From Chara braunii (lineage: Eukaryota > Streptophyta > Charophyceae > Charales > Characeae): 49,899 bases of DNA. Below, piece by piece: positions 31,966-43,375 of the stretch; within the stretch, counting starts at the first letter, position 1, and every line of letters starts with the position of its first letter. The DNA is taken from positions 695,846-745,744 of the forward strand of contig BFEA01000011.1 of NCBI GenBank assembly GCA_003427395.1, read 5' to 3'. The translations under genes were made by a program, and so were the position numbers. The notes beneath the pieces are model-generated. The model was not told where the DNA came from. It saw only the letters and a program-made list of their open reading frames with translations, and did no database searches.

Positions 31966-32037
31966 GAGTGTTTGCGTTTGTGTTCGTGTTTGTGTTTGTG
32001 TTTGAGTTTGCGTTTGTGTCTGTGTTCGTGTTTGGCA
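31966..32037 (+). repeat. TGTGTT-type hexamer microsatellite
   Basis: About twelve units of TGTTTG/TGTGTT/CGTGTT. A shorter, looser run continues at 32060-32098. Confidence 0.85.
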
Positions 32038-32099
32038 GCGCTAATGTGCGTACGTCCGGCTGTGTTTGTGTTTTTGTATGTGTATGTTGGTTTATGTTT

Positions 32100-33560
32100 T
32101 GCGCGAGCAACGCAGGATTTTAGAGACTGGACTAAAAAGAAAGAAAAGTCAGAATGCGTGAATTTGTTATAGCCACTACCTTTGCGTCTACTTTCAATTA
32201 TGATTTGTTGGATTGATCGATGTTGAGGTTTTCCTTCACATATGTATTGTCCGCTCGGTCTTGTGAAGTTGTGCGGGAAAACCTTTTCATGTCAGCAAAA
32301 CGATTTGCGAGATCCTATCAACCAATTCATCAATGAACAACTGAATGTGATTGCTTGCGTCGCTGTTGGTTGATCGATCGAATGGAGTAACGAATGGTGT
32401 TGTCTTCCAATCAACAACTGAATGCGATCGCTTGTGTGTGTTGTCATGTGCAATCAACCACTGAACACAATCCCCTCCCGATCAAATGAAAAGTCGGTGT
32501 CCGCGCGTCAATCACCTCCGTGGATCGATCCTTCTTTCAAACTGAACTGTCGAGGTTGTGTTTGGGTTTGTGCGCATGCCCTTATGTCCGCGAGTGCCCT
32601 TCTGTTCTCGCGTGCTCTTCTGTTCACGTCGAGAAACAAGACGTGTGTTTCTCGACGCAGTCAAGCCATGCAGTCCATTCGCGATCTCTCAAGACACATA
32701 TTGGTCGATTGAAGCTCATGCCATGTTGCGTGTGCGCGCACCCTTGGCCATGTTCGTCTGCACAACAAGTAAAGAAATCGATAGAACGATTCTGATCTAG
32801 CGATTGATGAACCGTTCGTGTGCGTTTGGTGTTCGTGTTTTTGGTCTCTTTCAGACCACACACCATTTCAAAGTAGCAAACAAGCATTCAATCAATCAAG
32901 GGGTCATGCAAGTCAACAAGCACCGGAATGAGCAGAGGACAGGGTAGGTGTTACACGGGAGACATTTGTTGCTCGACGATAAATGCTCTTGTCGGCGATC
33001 AGATTGACGACTCATCCAACCCAATCATTTATCCACCCACCCTTTTGTCGTCCACCAACAAATATCTCTCGTTCAACAAACTTCGTTTGCGTTGCTCTAT
33101 GTATGCAAGAGCATGCGAATAACACCGAATCTTCAGACAGCGATGGCCCAGATCGCGGGCATCTCCCCATCTCTCTCTACATCTCCCGGGATCATCGGTG
33201 TGTCTACGAGAGAGAAACAGAAAGAAAAAGTACGGATGTAGGCGAACCTTGACTTCGTCGGGTCTGCTGATAGACAAGGTTCGATGCGGATCGTGACAGT
33301 CCGACAAGCAACATCGGTCATCGGGCCGCATCGAACCTCAGTTATCAACGAACCCAGCGATTTGTATTTCTTCTTTGTCTATCTCACTCTCACGCACACT
33401 CATTCCGTCATGCAAACATGTGTCCGTCGACGCAAGCATGTGTCCGCCAACGCGACTGTGACGTTCAGGTTCCGTTTGTTTCTTCCCATTTCCATCTATC
33501 TCTCTCGATCTCTCTCTATCTCTTTCTCCATCTCTCTCTCGAACTCTCTGTCAAACTATT
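32100..33560. other. Gene-free stretch with minor repeats
   Basis: No supported gene. The phrase caa(c)aactgaatg(t/c)gat(t/c)gcttg recurs near 32335 and 32412 with a third partial copy near 32455. A 13-bp inverted pair (aggttcgatgcgg, 33277-33289 and 33326-33338) and a TCTC microsatellite (33500-33545) are present. Confidence 0.55.
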
Positions 33561-36330
33561 AGTCTCATATTCTTTTAAACTCCACATCCCGGCGGACTTC
33601 GCATTTTCACATATCCTCTGATGTGGCTATAGTCTTTCTGTTGCCCCCCGGATTTGAACAACAACACAAATTCGCCCGCATCCGAACGTCACGTATCATC
33701 CAAACGGGGCATCAGAACAAGGTCGTCTGAATCCGACCTTCTGATGTAGGCCATATCTACCGCCAAACTTCACATGTCGCGAAATTAGACAGCAGAAGAA
33801 GTTCAGATTCCAGCGAATTTCGCATTTTCATTTGTCCTCTGATGAGCCTGTGGATTTGGAGAGCAACACAAGCACGAATCTTACAACATAAAAAATTCAT
33901 AAAATTAAATAATCATTCTAGAGTAAAATTACATTCTAAATTTAAAATTTTCATTCTATCTTAAAAAATGTTATTCCAATTTTAAAATTTTCCGTCTTAC
34001 TTGAAAATTTTCCTTCCAAGAATGGGGTATCCCTTCTTATTTGAACTGCATTCTAGAGATGGATTGAAAGTCTGGATGAGTTCATGAAATATTTTAATTG
34101 GATTGTCATTCTAAGTAAGGATTTCCTGTTATAAATAGGTTAATCCAATCTAAATTAGAAAATATTTGTTATAGTAGATTGAAAATTTACTTAAAACATT
34201 TCATAAACTCGTCCAGACTTTCATTCCATCTTGAACAAATAGATGTAGTTGGAAGGGAAAGCTCATATTTAGACGGGAACTTATCAAATTAAATTGAAAA
34301 TTTTAGAATTGGACGAACATTGGAATGAGAATTTATAAATATGAAGGATTTTTTTTTAACGGAATGTTTTTTCAACTTTCATTTCTCATGGGAATTTTTT
34401 TGTTGTATTGCTGTCCAAATCCGCAGGCGCATCAGAGGATACATGAATATACGAAGTTCGCTGGAATCCGAACTTCTTATGCTGTCTGACTTCCCGATAT
34501 GTGAAGTCCGCCGGGATCCGTACTTCAAGAGAATGTGGGACTGCTAGTTTCAAAGAGAGTTGTCTTTCCCTCTCTCTCGCGCCCTCGTGAAGTTCGGACA
34601 GCCTCGAACTTCGCGTCTCCACCTATTATACGATATGTTTGCGGCCTTTCTGGCACCCCGTGGATTTAAACAACAACCGAGTCCGCTCGGATCCGAACTT
34701 CAAGTTCTGTCAAAACTTCACATACCGCGAAATCGGACAGCAGAAGAAGTTCGGATTCCGGCGAACTTCGCATTTTCAGCTGCCCTCTTATGAGCATGTG
34801 GATTTGGACAGCAACACAAGCATGGATCTTATTGCTTTCCAAACCCTATGGCGCATCAGAGGGAAGATGAATATGCGAAGTCCGCAGGAATCCGAACTTC
34901 TTCTGTTGTCTGATTTCGCGATATGTGAAGTCCTCCGGGATTCGGACTTCAAAAGAATGTGGGACTGCGAGTTTGACAGAGAGTTGTCTCTCTCTCTCGC
35001 TCGCGCCCTCGTGAAGTTCGAACACTGTTGAACTTCGCGTTTCCACCTATTATACGATATGTCTGCGGCCTTCCTGGCGCCCCGTGGATTCAAACAACAA
35101 CCAAGTCTGCCCGGATCCGAAATTCAAGTTCTGCCACATGTCGCGAAATCGGACAGCAGAAGAAGTTCGGATTCCGGCGAACTTCGCATTTTAATCTGTC
35201 CTCTGATGAGCATGTGGATTTGGACAGCAACACAAGCATAGATCTTGTTGCTGTCTAAATCCGCAGGCGCAACAGAGGGCAGATGAATATGCGAAGTCCG
35301 TCGGAATCCGAACTTCTTCCACTGTCCAACTTCGCGATATGTGACGTCTGTCGGGTTGCGGACTTCAAGAGGATGTGGGACTGGGAGTTTGACATAGCGT
35401 TGTGTCTCTCTCTCTCGCGCGCCCTCGTGAAGCTCGGATACCGGCGAACTTCGCGTTTCCACCTATTACACGATATGTCTGCGGCCTTCCTGGCACCCCG
35501 TGGATTTAAACAACAACCAAGTCCGCCCGGATCCGAACTTCACGTCCTACCGAAACGGGTTGACTGATCATGCTTGCCCCAATCAGATCTTCAAAAGTTG
35601 GTTGCATCCAATGCCAACGTCACATATCACGAAACCGCACAGCATGAAAAGTGCGGATGTCGGCGGACTACGCATTTTCATCGGCTCTTTGTTGTGATTG
35701 TGGTCTTCCTGGTGCCTCGTGAAGTCCGGATCCCGACAAACTTCGCGTTTCCACCCATTGTTCGATCTGGCCGTGGCCTTCCAGGTAACCCGTGGATTCA
35801 CGACAGCAACCCAAGTTCCCAAACGTTGGCTGCATCTGCTGCGAACTTCACATATCGTGGAAATGGGCACCCGTTGATGTTCGGATGCCGGCGGACTTCG
35901 CATTTTCGTTCGACCGCGCGACCGCGGATGTGAATGTGGTCCTCCTGGCGCCTCCTGGATTTTAACAACCACACAACCATGGGTCCCGTCTCTCTCTCTC
36001 TATCTCTCTCTCGTGCACCCTCCTTAAGTTCGGATCCAGGCGCACTTCTCGTTTTCATCCGACTGTGGTCTTCCTGGCACCTTGTGGATTTGAACAGCAA
36101 CACAAGCGTGGATCCTGTTTCTCTCTCTCTCACGCCATCGTGAAGTTCGGATCCCGGCGAACTTCGCGATCCCACCTACCGTTGGATCTGATTGTGGCCT
36201 CTCTATCTCTCTCTCTCGCACCATCCTTAAGTTTGAACTCCGACGAACTTCGCGTTTTCACCTTAGGTCTAACTGTGGTCTTCCCTGTGCCCAGTGGATT
36301 TAAAAAATTGTCGCAGGGGCGTGAGGTTAG
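33560..36330. repeat. Tandem array, unit about 420 bp, rich in hairpins
   Basis: Clearest units start at 34427, 34851 and 35267 (gcgcatcagagg / gcgcaacagagg), giving periods of 424 and 416. Each unit has about five copies of the 24-bp hairpin, a TCTCTC tract before CGCCCTCGTGAAG, and the phrases gtggatttaaacaacaacc and gtggatttggacagcaacac. More degenerate units flank on both sides. Translations of the array are repetitive and do not support a protein. Confidence 0.85.
33884..34405. mobile_element. 522-bp AT-rich MITE with TA target duplication
   Basis: It interrupts a unit of the 420-bp array. Left flank ATCTTA and right flank TATTGCTG rejoin to the uninterrupted ATCTTATTGCTT seen near 34827 once one TA is removed. 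Ends are CAACATAAAAAATTC and, inverted, CAACAAAAAAATTC. Internally, GAAAGTCTGGATGAGTTCAT (near 34066) pairs with AAACTCGTCCAGACTTTC (34203-34220), so the element is an imperfect long palindrome. TA duplication suggests a Tc1/mariner-type source. No coding capacity. Confidence 0.8.
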
Positions 36331-36880
36331 CGGTCCATGGCAACACGAAATCACCATAGTCCTGCCACATGACGAAGTCCGCCCGAATCCTGACATCGAA
36401 TAGCGTTGCATGCAGCGCACCCTCGAGTGCCAATCATTGCACAACGAGCACCGTCGTCAGGTGACGTGCAGTCCTGCTGCGTTCGCACTTTGCACAATGT
36501 CGAGAAGCTTCGAAACCAATTGTGGTCTGCCAGCATCCGGACTTCGCAGACTGAGGGGAGGCCGCTGGACCGCCCAGCCAACAAACCCCTTGTCGAGGCG
36601 GGGCGTGTCCATGCCGCGAGCTCGGCCACTGCGCTCCGACGACGACGGATTTCGACTTCAGTTTCGGTGCCGGGGCAGCGCGAGCTACGAACAGGGACGC
36701 CCAGCGATCCTGTGCGACATGCCCACAATCTAAGTCCGCAGGAAAATCTCGTTGCAACGCTGGCTCAGACACCCGTGTGCAGAATAGCTTCGGTCCCGAT
36801 GTGGTTGGCGCCCGACCACCTACAAGAAGTGCCTAACAGTCGTTCGTTGTCTTTGCGAATTGCCAAAAGCACTCTTAGGG

Positions 36881-37345
36881 GCGAGTTTGGTGGACCTTCT
36901 TATTGGATCTGAATCTGTTTTGAGCAGAGTTTCTCACTCCACAAACAGAATTCCTCTCCAGTTCCCACAGGTTATTAGTTGTTCGGGCAGACTTTCGAGA
37001 TGCTCAATCGCAACTGGAGCGAGCTTGGTGTGCCTTCTTGTTGGATCTGGATCTGTTTTGAGCAGAGTTTCTCACTCCACAAACAAAATTCCCCTCCAGT
37101 TCCCGCAAGTTATCAGTTGTTCGGGAAGTGTTTCTAGATGTTCAATCGCAACTGGGGCGAGTTTGGTGGGCCTTCTTGTTGGATCTGCATCTGTTTTGAG
37201 TAGAGAGTTTCGCACTCCACAAACAAAATTCCCCTCCAGTTCCCGCAAGTCATCAGTTGTTCGACAATCTTTTGAGATGCTCAATCGCAACTTGGGCAAA
37301 TTTGGTAGGCCTTCTTGTTGGATCTGGATCTGTTTTGAGCAGTGT
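36881..37345 (+). repeat. 138-bp tandem repeat, about 3.4 copies
   Basis: Units start at 36881, 37019, 37157 and 37296. The period of 138 is a multiple of three, and the first two units are translatable as near-identical 46-residue repeats (GASLV(D/C)LL(I/V)GS, then SVLSRVSHSTN(R/K)IPLQF). A 2-base insertion in the third copy breaks the frame. No start, domain or codon evidence for a real protein. Confidence 0.85.
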
Positions 37346-37717
37346 TCGTAACTATGATGTACTGCACTGCCATTCCCGCAGTATTCGAAGTTCGGATCCC
37401 GACGAACTTCGGTTATTTTCACCGGCAACCATCACCGCCAGTGCAAATGATAACCGCGTCGAGGCCCGCACAAGGAATGGTCGCATGACGTGTGTTGACT
37501 TCGTGAAGATTTTTCTCGTCGTTCGACTTGGGTTGTTGAAGGATTCCGTGTGCGAAGTTCGCCGTAATCCGAACTTCTCGCTTTGGAAAATACGTGATGA
37601 GGCCGACGTGTGCAGTACAGTGTTTCCCGCCTGTGTTTGTGATGTTTCGTTACCGCCTGCGTTCTGGTTTGACTGTGACTGGACTATTTCTGCTCTGGTT
37701 TTCCCAAACCTCACAGC

Positions 37718-38330
37718 GTGGTGGTTTGCTTCATTTGCGTTGTCGTCCGTAGACACGATGTCTTCGTCGAGGGGCGAGGGGCGAGGGGCGAGGGGGAGCC
37801 TGTCGGGACCTCCGGGAAGGAATCAGGAAACGATTCCACAAGACGGTCGTCTACGGCCTCGAAGTTGTGGTCGGACCACACGAGGTCGAAATGGTTCGTC
37901 GACTGGTGTTGTGGAGATGCTTTGAACCCCGTTAAACAGTCGTATGGTCCTGTCATCTTCGTCGACGCCAACAAGCGGCGAAGACTGCTGGGGGCCATCG
38001 TGCCGTGGGAGGATGCGAAAGGCAGTCGTCAACGGTTCTATATGAAAAATGTTTACGGTGCGAAGGGCCACGTCGTCGTTAATTCCAAGGGGGCGCTGCT
38101 GGACATGGATTTGTTCGAGGGGTTCGGAGCGGGTGTTGTGAACACACCGTTCTACAACGACCTCCTTCGGCAGGGCGGGTTTGTTTTGGCTCGAGAGTTT
38201 TTTAACTTGTTAGAGGAGAAGGACGTCGGCCTCGACGTCCCCTGCAACGTCGGCCCTGACCAGGATCTGTCAAAGCTCTTGCAGCTGTGCGGCGATTGTG
38301 AATCCAGCGGGGCGGCGCCAGAGGGGGGGG
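37718..38330 (+). pseudogene. N-terminal unknown domain of the 37.7-43.4 kb locus
   Basis: The segment KWFVDWCCGDALNPVKQSYG leads into VIFVDANKRRRLLGAIVPW, then RFYMKNVYGAKGHVVVN, LLDMDLFEGFGAG and a Leu-rich end (FFNLLEEKDVGLDVP). It looks like a folded alpha/beta domain with aromatic residues. I do not recognise it. The frame is lost at the G-run at 38322-38331. Confidence 0.45.
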
Positions 38331-38777
38331 GATCTAGGTTCCGGTGCGGCTACACAGCTGCAGCGGGGGAAGAGTCGCGGTCAATTCGGCGACAACGAAA
38401 ATGAGGCAACACCGCTACCGACGTCTTCGTCGTTGAGTCGAAAAGACCGGTCTGTGTTGTCTATACCTGAGTTTTGGCAAGCAGATCCAGTTCGAGAGGA
38501 GGTCGCTGAGGCTCCCGGAAAGGTGGCAGTCCACTGTGAGGTTGACTTGGAGGCTGCCAAGGGCCATGGCACGGAGGACGAGACCGTGGGCGGAGATGGA
38601 ATGCGGGGTACTCCACAAAAGAGGAGGGGAAATCATCAACACGACGTTGTCGGCTCTTCGAAGAATCAGAAGACCAAGGGCCCGAAGAGTGCGGGGGAGA
38701 AACGGAAGGGAACGAGGGGGAAACAAGACCGCCCGGGTAGCAAACGTCCAGCTTCGAAACAGAAGCAGCCTACGTAA

Positions 38778-39512
38778 GAACCTCCCTCACCACGGCCTGC
38801 CATCGATGTCGACGCCGGGTACTTCCTGGAGTACAAAGATGGTGTCAGGACGAAGCGGGAGTTCGAGATTAGCCCTGCTCAGGTCATCGACCTTGGGGAG
38901 CGGGTGCATTTGTACAACCAGCGGTCGCAGGATCCCGTCCTCGTTGAAGGGATCAAAGAAGCGATGCGGTTGACGTTCGAAAACAAAGAACAGTCGTCCG
39001 AGTTGCCAACCCTGAAGCTGGCACCGCTAGGACTGCAAAAACCAACTCCCGGGAACAAGGCACAACGTCTGAAGCCGGAGGAATGGAGGGACAAGCTGGC
39101 GGGGCTATACTACTACTACGCAGCGTGTGGGCAGCACAACACGGCTGCAGCCCGATCGCTGCTCGGCAACGAGGTGGCCAAGAAGTACAATTTCGAGCGG
39201 TGGCCGGCGTGAATGGTGTACTTTTCGCACGACGACTTCGAAGGGTATTTTCTTGTTAGTTCCCAAGACAACAAGAAAGACCTCAAGGCACCTCCTAGAC
39301 AGCTGAAACTGTCAATGAAAGACATTTGGTGGCAGTGGAAGCATAACGGTTTCCTCATAGCTGTCATGGGGAACCCTAGCGGGAAACAAGAACAGGTCCG
39401 AAAATGGCATGAGTTTTGTACGATGGCGCTTTATAAGACGCCGTACAACAACTTGTGGATTCTCGCAGATCAAGAGGGAAAGGACGCGAGTACTGGCCGT
39501 GAAATTTTTTAA
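38778..39512 (+). pseudogene. ParB/sulfiredoxin-like domain
   Basis: One frame with TGA at 39210. The pattern fits ParB/Srx proteins: an N-terminal ISPAQVIDL strand, QDPVLVEGIKEAM (the helix that precedes pi-x-V in ParB), PTLKLAPLG, and CGQHNTAAARSLLG at 39126-39167, corresponding to the G-x-H-R-x-x-A nucleotide-binding motif with Asn in place of Arg. After the stop, MVYFSHDDFEGYFLVSSQDN and FLIAVMGNPSGKQEQV follow. In bacteria and phages such domains are often fused to DNA methyltransferases, which fits what follows. Inference from motif shape; a structural search would decide. Confidence 0.4.
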
Positions 39513-40307
39513 AAAATGGGAGACAGGTAGGTAGTTGGGCCACAACGGAGCAAAGTGGATCATAAAGAAGAAGAAGGTAAAAAATGTCAAACCGGTGGTC
39601 GTTTATATCGACAACGACAAGTTGGGCAGAAACGAGGTCGTTTACAACATCCCCGTGTAGCCGCCGACTAAGAAAGACAAAAAGGAGAAAGAGGAGGGTG
39701 ATTGGTTCGTGCAAGTGCCTGAGTCGGACACGCATTGTTGGAAAGCGATGGAAACACTCACCGACAATGAGAAGTGTCGCGTTCTAAAGAAGGTGCTTGC
39801 CTACGAGGTCGTTTGGGTCTAGGCCGGTTCCCCGTCGTTGGCGAAGCTGGGGAAGTTGAGCGTGCAGGACATGGTGCAGTTGGTGAAGTGCGACCATGTG
39901 CTGGTCCGGTTGTGGAATTACTACCAATTCAAGCACGAGAAGAGGTCGGACGCAGATTGGATCCAAAAGTACCCTTTCCTGAAATCGAGGTCTGCCGTCA
40001 TAAAAAAGTTCCAAAATCGAGGATTTGATGGCGATTTGTGGGACGGTAGCAGGAAATACATTTCTGACGCGTTGTTCAAGGACTGCCCGCCGTATATGGG
40101 TTGCGACGACGACCACTCGATCGAGGCGACGGAAAAGTTGGCCGGCCACAGGAAGTTGACCGTCGACCGGAGAAACAAGATTCTCTCCGTGTTGACTGGG
40201 AGCAGACTAAAGAGTCGGCAGATCACACTTGCCGAAGACATTGTGCACATAAAATGGAAAGACGCAGGGGACGTGACATCCATTGCACCGTTTGATAATA
40301 TGACCCT

Positions 40308-41102
40308 TTGGAGACGGACATCAGAAGTGCAGAGCTAAAGGGAGCGGTGGCCGTCACAAAGAGTCACACTTCCGTCCTCGATCTGTGCGAACCGGTTGAC
40401 CTCAATCTATGGAAACCGCAAGCGTTCGAGACTTTGAATTCCTATCTTCCGACGTGGTGTCCGCCGCATTGGACTTTCGTTGTTTTCGTGCCACGACAAC
40501 ACAACCTCTCATTTCTGGCCAGCATGCACCATCTTTCTTTCGTAAAGTTGCTGGAAGGGAAGTAGGTGAGGAGGAGCCAGCAAAAGAAAAGCTTCCCTGT
40601 GGGAAACAATCTGTACACGGAAGACGACCACATGTACATCCTCTTTAAGGGTGACGATCTGCACGTTAACACGTCCCTCGCCTACGAGGGAAGGCTGCCA
40701 AAGGGTGCCGCTGCTCCTCAGAGGGTTACCCAGACGGATATGTCTGAGATTCCCTTCACGCCTTGCGACTGGTTGCAGACCGCGCCTGAAAGACAGGGCA
40801 GTGTCTACGGGGATATGGAACGCAATCCGACACAATTCGTTGGTCTTCTTGATTTCGTTAGCAAAAAGGGAGAGGGTGTCATCTTCCTTGGGAAACCGCA
40901 CGCGCGAAGCGTGTGGGAACTACTGAAGGCAGGCCCGCACGTTGTCGCGATGGAAGGGAACTCCGACCTCTTGCAATTCACGCATGCAACTTGTCAAAAG
41001 CGAGGTCAATTCGGGGCCCCACAATTGCGAGTTCATGGTCGTGAAGGCGACACAGGATCGAGTGGGGAGCAACAAGATGGACATGTGGTTCAAGTTGAAT
41101 GA
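40308..41102 (+). pseudogene. Permuted amino-methyltransferase-like region
   Basis: Two segments in one frame are split by TAG 40563. The first has CPPHWTFVVFVPRQHNLSFL, which could be the catalytic-motif (PP-aromatic) region and following strand. The second begins RRSQQKKSFPVGNNLYTED and MYILFKG, like the strand-turn before the target-binding region of N4/N6 methylases. It then has NPTQFVGLLDFVSKKGEGV (about 40827-40883), like SAM motif I, and LLKAGPHVVAMEGN, like the acidic residue ending strand 2. Catalytic motif before SAM motif is the beta-class order. After a frame change near 40980 the protein continues. Substrate (DNA or RNA) is unknown. Confidence 0.45.
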
Positions 41103-42671
41103 GAGAAAGAGGAACAAGATATATGACTTTTTGTTCCTTCAAACACAGCCGAGGAAGGACACTGACGTCGAGTATGTCCACCGCAGGGACCACATGTTGG
41201 CGTTGCTCGACAACCACCATTTCGCCTCCCCGCATGAACGCGAAGACCTTTCTCGAAAGGCTGCAGTCCTTTTACTTCGTTGAGTCCGAGGGGGAGTTGA
41301 AGTTCGGCAGTTACGCTTCCTTGATCTCCACTGAGGACGAGGCAGCCACCGGTGTGGAGTTGGACGCCAACCCAAAGGAGGAAAGCGACACCGAGAGCCT
41401 CGACCTGCAGTATGACCCAGCTCCGGCGGAGCACGCCCGAGGGTCTTCGTCGGTCGGTCCGTCGACAAGCCCAACACCCCTCGTGTCGCCGATGGCCAGA
41501 CAGGCATCGGGCACCACTCCGATGAAGTTGTCGGAGAGACTAAGAGCTCTGGCCGTCCACCCGCACGTTTTGCGTCCCGTGACGGATGTCCCACCCGATC
41601 ATCCGTTTTGGAAGGATGACAACCTCCACTTCCTTCTTGAGCCACAAAGTCATTCGATTGCGGTGGACTGGGGCCATGACATGATTTGCCATCCAGGAAT
41701 CATCCAGCCCGTGATACAAAAGGGCGAGTGGGTCATGGCCGTAGCAGTCCCGGACGCGGGATAGGTGTCCATCCCTCGCGAGTCGAAGTCCAATTTCCTG
41801 CACCTCACGAGGATTTCGGTCCTCCAAAAAGTGAGGCTCGAAAATGACACGTTTGCACCCGACGACTTGTCCGTCGTTTCCACAGCTGGGCGACTGTTCG
41901 ACGAGCTTCAGGACAAGTGCTGGTTGGAATTGACGGAGGACTGTTACGAGCTCGACACGAGCCCGTCGAAGGGCATGGTGGACTGGAAAGTGGCCCCTCC
42001 CAGTGCGGCGCACGGGAGTTCCTGAGGGGGGGGCACCAGGCGGTGGAGGGGACGGGGGTGGCAATGCGGGGAGTGGAAAAGGAGTCCCGTGTAGCGGGGA
42101 GGGACGGTCTCACGGCGGCACCACGACACCGGGAGGCACCGGTGGGGTGGCGGGTTTTGCCGTTGATCGGCATCCGTCTACTGACCCCGGGCCGGAGCCT
42201 ACGACGCAGTCCGCCAACCTCCCGAGTTCGTCTAGGGGCTCAGCGAGGGAGACGTTGGCAGCCTCGGTTGCTCTTGGCAGCCGCTCGGGCGGAACACTGA
42301 AGTCCACCGGGATCCGAACTACGTCGGTTGAGGTGCCGCAAGAGCGGTCCACCGTGCAGAGCTGCTCGGGGTTGGGGGAGTCGAGCCAAGGTCCCGCAAT
42401 TGGCAGCGGTGCGGTGAGGGACGAAAATGTGTTGCCTGAGCGGGACTGACGACCTCTAGGATTGCAGCGAGAGCCTACAAGTGCAGGGTACGGCGACACA
42501 GAGACGGCGAAGTCCACTAAGATTCGAACTTCTTCAGGCGGGGGGGATCGGCCAGGGATTGTCGTGTCGCCGGAAGGGGCAACATGCACGGAGACAGAAG
42601 GGCGGTCGTCGGGATTAAACACGGGTACCGAAGAAGGGCTTGAATTGCATGGAAGGGAAGGAAAGTAGGAA

Positions 42672-43367
42672 ATGGAGGAAGGGAAGGAAAAGAAAGAAGG
42701 GGAAGAAGAGGAGGAAGGGGAGGAACGGGGGAAAATGGAGCTGCTTGAATTGCTTGAAGGCAGAGAGGATGCCATAGGGGACGTTGGTATTGGAGACAAC
42801 GAAGGGGAGGATAGTGAGGACGATGCCGGATCTGGAGAGTTGTTTGACGAGTTCGGACAACTATACGGAGAGCATCACGAGGATGAAGTCGACGACGATG
42901 CCACGACAATTGAGATAGAGACACAGGTGGTTAGCAGTCTTTCTGCAGAGCCTGAAGATTATGAGGACCAACCACTGACGTCTGTCGTCGATCTGCAACA
43001 CCGGTTCGACGAGGCTTCCGTTGCTATGAGCCCATCTAAAGCAAGTCGTCGTACAAGCATCGAAGAAGTTATCGACGGTATCCTCTGCGACCAGCACGTG
43101 TCCGCGCATCCGTCCACAACGCCTGACGTTGACGACGCTCGCAACGTCAAATCTTTCGTGGCAGCTGCCCTCGCTTTCTCGCCGCCGAACTCACCGGTAC
43201 TGTCGGCCACCCTCGCCGGTGGAGGGGAAGGCGAGGTCAGGGGACGACACCATGTCACGTCCCCTGAAAAATCTAGGGTCAGCACTCAAGCTCTCGACGT
43301 GCTCGCTTTGCCCGCACCAACTTCATCGACGAAGGAGTGGAGAGACAAACTGACTGGTAAGGTGTGA
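42672..43367 (+). pseudogene. Acidic C-terminal part of the 37.7-43.4 kb locus
   Basis: An open frame of 231 residues following TAG 42666. The first third is Glu-rich (EGEEEEEGEERGK), then aspartate-rich, then a Ser/Ala/Pro-rich part, ending EWRDKLTGKV. The phrase EWRDKL also occurs in the ParB-like segment (EEWRDKLAG), a small internal echo. Probably a disordered tail. No domain seen. Confidence 0.4.
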
Positions 43368-43375
43368 AGAACGCC

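Larger units (their letters stand above)
37718..43367 (+). pseudogene. Long decayed locus: N-terminal domain, ParB-like and permuted methyltransferase-like domains
   Basis: A chain of plus-strand segments in changing frames covers about 5.6 kb. Breaks include a frame change at the G-run near 38325, TAA 38775, TGA 39210, a frame change at a T/A-run near 39513, TAG 39658, TAG near 39820, a frame change near 40300, TAG 40563, frame changes near 40980 and 41270, TAG 41762, a frame change near 42010, TGA 42447 and TAG 42666. The order is: unknown N-terminal domain; basic linker; GQHN-containing ParB/Srx-like domain; methyltransferase-like region; a C-terminal domain; a low-complexity part containing two 24-bp hairpins; a Glu-rich stretch; and a terminal segment ending EWRDKLTGKV. 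Domain names rest on motif patterns alone. The number of breaks suggests a dead mobile element gene rather than a host gene with introns. Confidence 0.55.

Noticed and set aside
31966-32037. Interstitial telomere tract
   Set aside because: The hexamers are TGTGTT/CGTGTT, not TTTAGGG or a close variant.
33560-36330. CRISPR-like array because short palindromic units recur
   Set aside because: Units are hairpins inside a 420-bp satellite, with no regular unique spacers, no cas genes, and a eukaryotic context.
39500-39530. Programmed frameshift at the AAATTTTTTAAAAAA run
   Set aside because: The continuing frame needs a +1 change and soon meets a TAG; a homopolymer indel is simpler.
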